Position numbers and translations under genes: made by a program
DNA from: JBHWPB01 sp043424675
GTDB taxonomy: Bacteria > Bacillota > Bacilli > Lactobacillales > Carnobacteriaceae_A
Assembly: GCA_043424675.1 (NCBI GenBank)
Contig: JBHWPB010000052.1
Span: 1-9,113, forward strand
Reading direction: 5' to 3'
Length of the DNA: 9,113 bases
The notes under the pieces: model-generated
What the model saw: only the letters and a program-made list of their open reading frames with translations
Told to the model about the DNA's origin: nothing
Database searches by the model: none
Shown here: piece by piece, positions 1 to 5,895 of the stretch
Layout: each line of letters starts with the position of its first letter
Numbering within the stretch: position 1 is the first letter of the stretch

Positions 1-121
1 TCGTGTTATTTCTCTATTGTGTTAGTCATTGTGTGATACACTCAGATTAAATAAATATGAGATATAAACAACTAATAGCTCAAGGTTATAAATAAAGGCA
101 CCACACATAAAGAGTATTTTT

Positions 122-140
122 AGGAGGTGGAATGAAGTGA
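122..140 (+). promoter_or_regulatory. Strong RBS with overlapping two-codon ORF ahead of the GTG start
   Basis: AGGAGGTGG (122-130) is followed by ATG-AAG-TGA (132-140), whose stop overlaps the GTG start at 137 in another frame. The spacing (nine bases from AGGAGG to GTG, four to the ATG) favours GTG as the real start of the NTF2-like gene. The two-codon frame could be accidental. Confidence 0.6.
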
Positions 141-544
141 ACAATTCTCAAAATGAAATGAACCTTATCATTCCCGAAGGATGTAACAATGCTCCAAGGA
201 AACAAATACTTATTGAATTTACAGTAGCTTTATTAAAAGGTGATAAAGATGTCATAAAAAAATATGCACATGAATCTATTGTACAGTATCAATTACAAGC
301 AAATAAAAAACTAGAAGGACAAGATGCATTCATAGCTGAATTACAGAATGAAAAAGATCATATCATCAATACTCTTGAGATTTACCAAGTCATCACTCAT
401 GGTAAATTCGCCTCAATAAATGGTGTGTTTTCGTTAGAAAATGATACAAAAATTAATTTTTGCGATGTTTACACGTTTAGTACTGCCGCTAAGTCAGGAA
501 AAGTAAAGGAAATAAGATCATACAGACTGGAGCCTTTAGACTAG
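137..544 (+). CDS. NTF2-like / SnoaL-like small protein (135 aa)
   Basis: The product is a small soluble protein with no signal peptide or membrane segment. Its length and pattern fit the NTF2-like/SnoaL fold: an N-terminal helical part (about residues 20-50, with LLKGDKDVIKKYAHESIVQYQ typical of the 'amount of time/space in which harm occurs' helix and first strand), then beta strands (about 75-130) ending in the EIRSYRLEPLD tail. The fold covers isomerases, cyclases, dehydratases and non-enzymatic binders, so no reaction can be assigned. The GTG start at 137 is chosen because a perfect AGGAGGTGG lies nine bases upstream. The ATG at 132 stops after two codons, and the in-frame ATG at 158 has no ribosome binding site. 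The gene is followed after 52 bp by the sugar dehydrogenase gene in the same direction, so they may share a transcript. Fold call fairly sure, function unknown. Confidence 0.75.
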   Translation: MNNSQNEMNLIIPEGCNNAPRKQILIEFTVALLKGDKDVIKKYAHESIVQYQLQANKKLEGQDAFIAELQNEKDHIINTLEIYQVITHGKFASINGVFSLENDTKINFCDVYTFSTAAKSGKVKEIRSYRLEPLD

Positions 545-596
545 TATCTCTGATAAATATATTAGTATGAGTAACAAAAATTGGGAGTGAATATCA

Positions 597-1733
597 ATGG
601 AAAAGACAATTCTTATGATAAGTAGTTTCCTCATTTTACTAGCTGGCTGTACAACTATGGAAGAGGCTCAAAATGACGGGGTGGCCCCCACAGATTCGTC
701 GAGAGAAGAGACAGTTGATGAAAAGAAAGAGACTTCAAAAGTAGACGATCGAATCCCGGCTGAACTTACCGTTCTCGCTGAAAATTTAAACATTCCATGG
801 TCCATTCAAAAAGAAGGTGACATCTTTTATATCACTGAACGCGAAGGCACCATCGCCAAAATTGAAAATGGGAAAGTCGAGCGACACGACGTTCAATTAG
901 AGGAGCCTTTATCCTCAGAGGCTGAAGCGGGTCTGTTAGGTTTAGTGCTGGACCCCGATTTTTCAGAAAACCAGCAAGCCTTCGCCTACTATACTTATTC
1001 TGGAAATTCAGGACCGACAAATCGGATTGTGCGACTAGAACTTGCAGAAAATGTTTGGTTGGAAAGAGAGGTATTAGTGGATGGTATTCCAAGTGGAAAC
1101 GTTCACCATGGCGGCCGTCTAGCGATCGGACCAGACGAAAAGTTATATGCAACGGCTGGGGATGCAGCGACACCAGAATTGGCGCAAAACCTTAATTCAC
1201 TTGCAGGCAAGATTCTGCGAATGAATTTAGATGGGACGGTACCAGAGGATAATCCTTTTGAGGGATCTTATATCTACAGTTATGGCCATCGAAACCCTCA
1301 AGGACTGACCTGGTTGGAAGACGGGAGGATGTACGCCAGTGAACACGGAAACCAAGCGAACGATGAAATCAATCGAATTGAAGCAGGGGTAAATTACGGA
1401 TGGCCTCTCATTGAAGGGCTGGAAGAGACGGATGCAATGCGGGCGCCTGTCTTTACCTCTGGAAGACAAGAAACCTGGGCGCCTTCTGGAATGGACCAAC
1501 ATGATGGAAAGCTATATGCTGCAGCTTTGAGAGGTAATGCAGTTTTAGAATTTGATTTAGAAGCGAATGAAGTGAGAGCGTTGCTAGACGATTACGGTCG
1601 TATTCGAGATATCTATATTGAAGATGATTTTCTGTATTTCATTACAAATAATACCGATGGCAGAGGCGACCCGATAGATAGCGATGACCGCCTCTTTCGT
1701 ATCGATCTGACAGAGTTGGACGAATCTATTTAG
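597..1733 (+). CDS. PQQ-dependent sugar dehydrogenase family lipoprotein (GSDH-like)
   Basis: This is a secreted, membrane-anchored six-bladed beta-propeller of the soluble glucose dehydrogenase/sorbosone dehydrogenase family (YliI/Asd-like). Members oxidise sugar aldehydes with PQQ as cofactor. The signal peptide has a lipobox LLAGC with Cys18 as the lipidation site, followed by a charged low-complexity linker to about residue 50. Family motifs are visible: LNIPWSI near 64-70, HHGGRLAIGPDEKLY with His170 at the position of the catalytic His144 of A. calcoaceticus s-GDH, GHRNPQGLTW, ASEHG and GVNYGWP. Length 378 aa is normal. ATG at 597 has GGGAGTGA upstream. No PQQ biosynthesis genes are in the window, and many Gram-positive members have no proven cofactor or substrate, so the activity is inferred from family. 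It sits 50 bp upstream of the P450 gene on the same strand. Confidence 0.88.
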   Translation: MEKTILMISSFLILLAGCTTMEEAQNDGVAPTDSSREETVDEKKETSKVDDRIPAELTVLAENLNIPWSIQKEGDIFYITEREGTIAKIENGKVERHDVQLEEPLSSEAEAGLLGLVLDPDFSENQQAFAYYTYSGNSGPTNRIVRLELAENVWLEREVLVDGIPSGNVHHGGRLAIGPDEKLYATAGDAATPELAQNLNSLAGKILRMNLDGTVPEDNPFEGSYIYSYGHRNPQGLTWLEDGRMYASEHGNQANDEINRIEAGVNYGWPLIEGLEETDAMRAPVFTSGRQETWAPSGMDQHDGKLYAAALRGNAVLEFDLEANEVRALLDDYGRIRDIYIEDDFLYFITNNTDGRGDPIDSDDRLFRIDLTELDESI

Positions 1734-1783
1734 CGAGTTTAGAAGAAGTGGCAAGTGGTCAAAAAATGAGAGAGGGAGAGAGC

Positions 1784-3058
1784 ATGGAAAAACGAACGAC
1801 ACCGAGAGAAGCGGGTTTTGAAAACGGATTAAAAGTTCTTTGGGAAGGTTACAATTATATCCCCAATCGTCTCAGAATCTATCAATCGGATATTTTTGAA
1901 ACGAGATTATTAGGTCGAAGGACGGTGTGTATGGGCGGAGAAGAAGCTGCCCGTTTGTTTTATGATGAAACAAAAATTAAGCGGAAGGGGGCGGCCTCTA
2001 ACGTTGCTTTGAAAACCTTGCTTGGTCCAGACAGTGTTTTTACCTTAGACGATGAAGAACACCGCAACCGTAAACAAACCTTTTTAGATGTGATGTCAGA
2101 AGAACAGATTGAAGACTGGAAGGAAACTTTAAGAAAACATTTCTTACAAAGTGCCTATGATTGGTCGAAACAGCCACTGATTATTTTCTATGAAGAGGTA
2201 AAGCTGGTCTTGACCAAAGCAGTCTGTGAATGGGCAGGCGTGCCGCTTCCTGAAGAAGAGGTAGAAAAGCGGATGCATCAACTCGCTGATATATTAGAAA
2301 TTATTGTTCGCCCCAAGTATAAAGCTCCCAAAGCCCTCAAGTCGAGAAAAGAGGGGAACGCATGGGGGGAAGAGCTGGTCCAGCGAGTGAGAGAGGGCGA
2401 GCTGCACCCAGCAGAGCATACCGCACTGTATCAGTTTGCTTTTCAAAAGAATTTAGACGGCACATTGATCGACAAGCGTTCCGCAGCGACTGATTTGATG
2501 AGCATCTTGCGTCCTTCAGTAGCTATCGCGATTTTTATAAGTTTTGTCGCTCTAACTTTACATCAGCATCCTGAAATAAAAGCCAAGCTCCAAAAAGAAG
2601 ACAGCGACAGTCTTTATTATGAAGCCTTTGTCCAAGAAGTCCGTCGATACTACCCCTTCATCCCCTGCAACGCCGGACGGGCGCGCGAAGATTTTACTTG
2701 GCAGGGCTATGAAATTGAAAAAGATACTCTGGTTGTTTTTGATTTTTATGGAACTTGCTTTGACGAGCGAATCTGGGAGAACCCGGAAACATTCAATCCG
2801 GAGCGTTTCCTAGATTGGGAAACCAATCCGTCAGATCAAGTGCAGTACAAACTTGTTGCCCAAGGTGGCGGGGACTATTTAGAAGGGCACCGCTGTCCAG
2901 GAGAGTGGAATACAGTGGAAGCGATGAAAGTAACCGCAGAAATCTTGGTCAAGAATATGATTTATGATATTCCGTCTCAAGATTTAGGTTACTCTATGTC
3001 ACAGATACCGATGATGCCAAAAAGTGGCATCGTTATGGCAAATGTGCGACTGAGGTGA
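1784..3058 (+). CDS. CYP152 family fatty-acid peroxygenase cytochrome P450
   Basis: CYP152 enzymes use hydrogen peroxide directly to hydroxylate fatty acids at the alpha or beta carbon, or to decarboxylate them to terminal alkenes (OleT). They need no reductase. The ATG at 1784 is chosen because GAGGGAGAG precedes it; this gives 424 aa against about 417-422 for the family, while the upstream GTG at 1748 has no clear RBS. Visible features: R243-P244 in the I helix (RPSVAIAIFISF), matching the carboxylate-binding Arg-Pro of BSbeta and OleT; the K-helix ExxR (E285-R288, EVRRYYPF); the PERF motif (339-342); and the haem loop QGGGDYLEGHRCPGEW with Cys371 as thiolate ligand. An ungapped match to OleT as I recall it puts Phe86 at the His85/Gln85 position and Leu80 at the Phe79 position. 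The reaction outcome is therefore open. No haem or motif residue is missing. Confidence 0.93.
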   Translation: MEKRTTPREAGFENGLKVLWEGYNYIPNRLRIYQSDIFETRLLGRRTVCMGGEEAARLFYDETKIKRKGAASNVALKTLLGPDSVFTLDDEEHRNRKQTFLDVMSEEQIEDWKETLRKHFLQSAYDWSKQPLIIFYEEVKLVLTKAVCEWAGVPLPEEEVEKRMHQLADILEIIVRPKYKAPKALKSRKEGNAWGEELVQRVREGELHPAEHTALYQFAFQKNLDGTLIDKRSAATDLMSILRPSVAIAIFISFVALTLHQHPEIKAKLQKEDSDSLYYEAFVQEVRRYYPFIPCNAGRAREDFTWQGYEIEKDTLVVFDFYGTCFDERIWENPETFNPERFLDWETNPSDQVQYKLVAQGGGDYLEGHRCPGEWNTVEAMKVTAEILVKNMIYDIPSQDLGYSMSQIPMMPKSGIVMANVRLR

Positions 3059-3199
3059 ACGAAAGAGTTTCTCTGTCTAGGTTAGAAAAAACAATATATA
3101 TCTTATTTACATCTGGTGCCATCAATATTTCTCATACTGATGCTTTCTTTAGAACCAGATTATGCTTAAAATATAGAAAATACAGAGATAGGTGATGAA
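3059..3199 (+). other. Intergenic region with nested inverted repeats before the kinase gene
   Basis: This 141-bp AT-rich gap separates the P450 and kinase genes. ATCTGGT (3111-3117) pairs with ACCAGAT (3154-3160), and inside it CATCA pairs with TGATG (about 3119-3142). No U-run follows, so it is not a simple terminator. It could be an operator or weak RNA structure. I see no convincing sigma-A promoter. Confidence 0.35.
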
Positions 3200-4027
3200 A
3201 TGAAAAACGTTTTAATCGTCCAAGATATTTCAAGTTTTGGAAAATGTTCCACAACTGTGGCCTTACCCATTATTAGTGCCTGTGGCGTAACAGGTTCTTT
3301 GCTTCCGACTTCGCTTCTTTCCACACATACAGGTCCAGAGTTTCCAGGATTTACCTTCCTCGATTTATTCGACAATATGAAAGCAACGCTCACTCATTGG
3401 AAAGAGCTGGGTATTAAATTCGATGCGGTTTATACGGGATACTTGGGAATGAAGGAACACGTGGATCTTATTTTAGAAGAGATTCCGCCATTAATGAGTG
3501 AAGAGGCTCTCTTATTTGTAGATCCTGCTTTTGCGGATAACGGTCAATTATATGCTGGCTTTGACGAAGAGTATGTCGAAGAGATGATGCGTTTAGTTGA
3601 AAAAGCGGATTATGCTCTGCCTAACATGTCTGAAGCATGTTTTTTGTTAGATCGTAACTTTGAAGCTTACGATGATTCTGATCAGGATGGTGTGAAAGAA
3701 GTTTTAGAGGCTTTGGTGACAGCAGGCGCTAAAAATGCTATGTTAACTGGTGTTCGGGAAACAAATCAGATAGGGGCAGCTTTGTTAAATGAAGAGGGCA
3801 GCCTGTCTACGAGCTTTGAAGAGTATCAAACTCAGAGTTTTCATGGCACAGGAGATGTCTTTGCCAGCGTCTTTGTGGGGCAATACCTGCGCCACGGAAG
3901 TATTGAGAAAGCGATGGACAAAGCAGTGCATTTTGTTCCTGAAGCTATTAAGGCAACTCTCGATGATGAACATCCGATTACTTATGGGGTGCACTTTGAA
4001 AAATGTCTGCATCTTTTGACGGAATAA
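3200..4027 (+). CDS. Pyridoxamine/pyridoxal kinase (ribokinase-like, PdxK/PdxY group)
   Basis: This cytoplasmic salvage kinase phosphorylates pyridoxamine, pyridoxal or pyridoxine at the 5' hydroxyl using ATP, feeding PLP supply. The 275-aa protein starts with the family signature VLIVQDISSFGKCSTTVALPI and the TSLLSTHTG substrate-side segment (about 38-45). It has FDAVYTGYLG near 75-84, VDPAFAD near 110-116, LPNMSEA near 141-147, and the ribokinase-fold HGTGD motif with catalytic-base Asp219. It resembles the Firmicute pyridoxamine kinases (COG2240) rather than the ThiD-like PdxK of B. subtilis. ATG at 3200 has AGGTGA at 3190-3195. It is separated from the P450 gene by 141 bp and is probably its own unit. 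No PLP enzyme lies nearby to suggest a specific partner. Substrate preference among the B6 vitamers cannot be read from the sequence. Confidence 0.9.
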   Translation: MKNVLIVQDISSFGKCSTTVALPIISACGVTGSLLPTSLLSTHTGPEFPGFTFLDLFDNMKATLTHWKELGIKFDAVYTGYLGMKEHVDLILEEIPPLMSEEALLFVDPAFADNGQLYAGFDEEYVEEMMRLVEKADYALPNMSEACFLLDRNFEAYDDSDQDGVKEVLEALVTAGAKNAMLTGVRETNQIGAALLNEEGSLSTSFEEYQTQSFHGTGDVFASVFVGQYLRHGSIEKAMDKAVHFVPEAIKATLDDEHPITYGVHFEKCLHLLTE

Positions 4028-4062
4028 CTCTTTCGAAATAAGGCTGCAAACTGACAACTTTA

Positions 4063-4071
4063 TGTTACAAT
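4063..4071 (+). promoter_or_regulatory. Candidate extended -10 promoter for the leader RNA
   Basis: TGTTACAAT fits an extended -10 (TGn-TACAAT). The -35 region 17 bp upstream (about 4043-4049, CTGCAA) is weak. A start near 4078 would give a leader RNA that contains the leader peptide and attenuator hairpins. This assignment rests on motif resemblance only. Confidence 0.4.
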
Positions 4072-4123
4072 TGAAAACAACTTACAAAACCAAACGAAAA
4101 ATGAAGCAAAAGGGGATAACCTT

Positions 4124-4171
4124 ATGTTTTGTTCATCTGCGCAGTTATTATTATTAATTAACAGGACTTAA
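4124..4171 (+). CDS. Leader peptide MFCSSAQLLLLINRT
   Basis: This 15-codon frame has a good ribosome binding site (AAGGGG, 4110-4115, eight bases before the ATG) and four consecutive TTA leucine codons (4145-4156). Its TAA stop lies inside the 5' arm of the first downstream hairpin (4163-4171). A short, well-initiated ORF with a run of one amino acid, followed by competing hairpins and a terminator, is the classic layout of ribosome-mediated attenuation. The peptide itself probably has no function beyond ribosome positioning. The signal could be leucine or charged tRNA-Leu shortage, or an antibiotic that stalls ribosomes. An alternative frame from ATG 4101 (18 codons, ending in three Tyr) lacks a clear RBS. 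I do not recognise the peptide from known leaders. Confidence 0.6.
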   Translation: MFCSSAQLLLLINRT

Positions 4172-4268
4172 TTCAGCAGAAAATCTATGGAACGCTTGAG
4201 TCCTATTCATGGTGTAGATGAATGGGACGGAGCCTCTCATTCTATCTAGAGAATGAGGGGCTTTTTTA
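4163..4268 (+). promoter_or_regulatory. Predicted transcription attenuator (competing hairpins plus terminator)
   Basis: Four pairings can be drawn by hand. A:B, 4163-4171 with 4196-4204 (nine pairs, one G-U). C:D, 4202-4210 with 4218-4226 (nine pairs, one G-U, seven-base loop). D:E, GAATGGGA 4220-4227 with TCTCATTC 4235-4242 (eight pairs, one G-U). E:F, the terminator stem 4231-4243 with 4250-4262. A:B and C:D overlap by three bases (4202-4204), and D:E excludes both C:D and E:F. A ribosome finishing the leader peptide would cover arm A, allowing C:D and the terminator. A ribosome stalled earlier would leave A:B free and favour the D:E antiterminator. This follows trp-type attenuation logic; the dynamics are inferred and no energies were computed. 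Confidence 0.6.
4231..4268 (+). terminator. Rho-independent terminator of the attenuator
   Basis: A 13-bp stem (AGCCTCTCATTCT with AGAATGAGGGGCT, one G-U) with a six-base loop is followed by six T (4262-4267). It lies about 100 bp upstream of the cupin start and can end the leader transcript. Confidence 0.88.
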
Positions 4269-4325
4269 TATCAATGAAGAAGGTGATTCTGGGCAGTTTA
4301 TCCAACACCATAGAGTCTATTCATT

Positions 4326-4354
4326 TTGAATTGCAGTGGAATTTTGTTTATAAA
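4326..4354 (+). promoter_or_regulatory. Candidate sigma-A promoter between attenuator and cupin
   Basis: TTGAAT (4326-4331), a 17-bp spacer and TATAAA (4349-4354) match the sigma-A consensus well. The expected start near 4361 is only about nine bases before the ATG and would cut into the AGAGGA ribosome binding site. Either the start is shifted or this is a chance match. Confidence 0.4.
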
Positions 4355-4369
4355 ATAAGAGGAACAGAG

Positions 4370-4753
4370 ATGACAAAAGTAGAATCTGGAAACTGGAACA
4401 ATATGCCTTGGCAGTCTTTTGATGAGGGGATAGCCCGAAAAATGTTAGCGATGGACGCTAAATACGCAAATATTGCCATCAACAAAATCGATAACAACCA
4501 AGTATTCGAAGCTCACTCTCATAAAGATCAAGAACAGATTTTAATGATTTTACAGGGGGAATGTGTAGTTTATATCGAAGACACGCCCCATGAAATGACT
4601 GCAGGATCTTGGATTGCCGTTCCAGAAGGTGTGGAGCACTCTATGGAGGTCTCTGACAGCCCGGAGCCGTTAATCAATATGGACGTTTTTTCTCCTATTC
4701 GTGAAGAATATAATGAAGCATATAAAGAATTTATCGATGGTCAATCTTCTTAA
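4370..4753 (+). CDS. Single-domain cupin protein
   Basis: This is a 127-aa cytoplasmic cupin. Motif 1 is seen as HSHKDQEQILMILQG (two His and Glu metal-ligand pattern, HxHx3Ex7G) and motif 2 as GSWIAVPEGVEHSME (Gx5PxGx2H), so a divalent metal site with three His and one Glu is likely. Such small cupins include quercetinase-like dioxygenases, isomerases and sugar- or ligand-binding proteins. The substrate cannot be told. The start at 4370 is preferred: AAGAGGA lies at 4357-4363 and the cupin fold begins soon after. The open frame extends upstream to 4253, but that start is inside the terminator stem and the extra residues are not cupin-like. The gene is 44 bp upstream of the SDR gene, and both lie between the attenuator and the terminator at 5592. 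Confidence 0.85.
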   Translation: MTKVESGNWNNMPWQSFDEGIARKMLAMDAKYANIAINKIDNNQVFEAHSHKDQEQILMILQGECVVYIEDTPHEMTAGSWIAVPEGVEHSMEVSDSPEPLINMDVFSPIREEYNEAYKEFIDGQSS

Positions 4754-4797
4754 CCATTATTGATGCATGATACTTGGACTCATACAGGAGGTATTCA

Positions 4798-5582
4798 ATG
4801 GATTTACATTTAGAAGAAAAGACAGCTTTCATTATGGCATCCAGCTCAGAGATCGGCAAAGCAATTGCCACAGAGCTAGCGAACGAGGGCGCTAACGTTA
4901 TGATTACCAGCCGGACAGAAGCGAAGCTTGAAGCTGCTAAAGAAGATATTGAAAAAACTGCGAAAGGAAAAGTAGCTTATGTGGTCCTCGACCAAAAAAA
5001 TAAAGACAGTATCCAACAGGCTGTAAAAGCTACGAGGGAAGCATTCGGCCAATTTCCATATTAGTAAACAACTCAGGAGGACCACCGAGCGGAAAGTTTG
5101 AAGATTTCGATGACGAAGATTGGCAGAGTGCTTTTCAACTCACCTTATTCAGTTATATCCGCGTGATTCGCGAAGTACTCCCTGATTTAAGAGAAACAGA
5201 GGGCCGCATTTTAAATAACACGTCAATTTCAGTGAAAGAACCTCTGGATAACTTAGTCTTATCTAATGTTTTTAGAAAAGGCGTTGCCGGCTTATCTAAA
5301 ACTTTATCAAAAGAACTGGCTGAAGATCATATTCTAGTGAATACGATTGGGGCTGGTCTGATAGAAACAGATCGCGTGACCAAGCTTGAAAAACAAGTCT
5401 CTGAAAGTACAGGAGAATCAGAGGAAGAGATCAGAGAAGAGAGTGTCGCAGACATTCCTCTAGGGCGCATCGGCCAACCTGAAGAGCTGGCGAAAACAGC
5501 TGCTTTCTTAGTCTCAGGCGCCAATACTTATGTAACCGGTCAAACCATTTTAGTCGATGGCGGCACATCGGATGCTTACTAA
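4798..5582 (+). pseudogene. SDR family oxidoreductase, frameshifted (BKR-like subgroup)
   Basis: Two reading frames together make one short-chain dehydrogenase/reductase of about 261 aa. ATG 4798 (AGGAGGT at 4786-4792) reads 88 codons to a TAG at 5062-5064. The rest continues one frame back (codons from about 5052: ILVNNSGGPPSGKFEDF) to the stop at 5582. One missing base between about 5050 and 5060, where the family has GQIDILVNNSGG, explains the break. The Rossmann glycine motif is replaced by ASSSEIG, and the catalytic YxxxK aligns with SNVFR, so Tyr and Lys are absent. This matches an atypical BKR-like subgroup (CDD cd05344, from memory), so these losses are ancestral and not decay. The C-terminal part is intact (PLGRIGQPEELAKTAAFLVSG, YVTGQTILVDGG). 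A sequencing error is possible. No slippery heptamer suggests programmed frameshifting. Confidence 0.85.
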
Positions 5583-5591
5583 CAACAGAAG

Positions 5592-5618
5592 GAACGCCAG
5601 CTATTGGCGTTCTTTTTT
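5592..5618 (+). terminator. Rho-independent terminator after the SDR gene
   Basis: A perfect 8-bp stem, GAACGCCA/TGGCGTTC, with a five-base loop is followed by six T. It starts nine bases after the SDR stop and ends the cupin-SDR unit. Confidence 0.95.
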
Positions 5619-5895
5619 GTTGAAAATATACTTCGACTCATTTTTAAGGTATCATCAGAAATACTTAGAAAACAGTTTAGATTTTCTAAAACCCTGCATT
5701 TCATTCAGTTCATAATTGAAAGACACCAGGCCTCCAGCTTTATTTTCCGAATTATATTTGAGAGAAAAATACTTTTCTAATGTGAGTATTCGGCATATAA
5801 TTGAGATGTCAGGTAGACTTCAAGAGATAAAGTGGAATACAAAAGCTGTCGGCAAGGGAAAACTATCGACAATCAAACATAAAGGTGGGTACAAA
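5619..5895 (+). promoter_or_regulatory. Upstream region of the VIT1-type gene with two similar inverted repeats
   Basis: Two inverted repeats share arms. The first is TTAGAAAA-9 nt-TTTTCTAA (5665-5689). The second is AGAAAA-ATAC-TTTTCT (5763-5778), whose right side also reads TTTTCTAA. They may be operators or AT-rich coincidence. A weak promoter candidate is TTGAGA at 5801. The open frame running from 5716 into the transporter gives no protein-like sequence before residue 61. Confidence 0.35.

Noticed and set aside
832..1173. Antisense ORFs inside the sugar dehydrogenase, cupin/SDR, kinase and rbsD genes
   Set aside because: They have no RBS and no family resemblance, and they lie fully within well-supported genes on the other strand.
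1662..1695. AGAGGCG/CGCCTCT inverted repeat near the end of the sugar dehydrogenase gene, as a terminator
   Set aside because: It lies inside the coding region, has a 20-base loop and only three T after it.
4211..4232. T-box riboswitch, suggested by ATGGGACGGA ahead of a terminator
   Set aside because: The conserved T-box core (about AGGGTGGNACCGCG) is not present, and there is no stem I or specifier loop upstream. The leader-peptide model explains the hairpins better.
4253..4369. N-terminal extension of the cupin from 4253
   Set aside because: The start codon is in the terminator stem, there is no RBS, and the extra 39 residues do not look like cupin sequence.
5046..5064. Programmed ribosomal frameshift in the SDR gene
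   Set aside because: No X XXY YYZ slippery heptamer is in register before the stop, and no reason for two products is known in the family.
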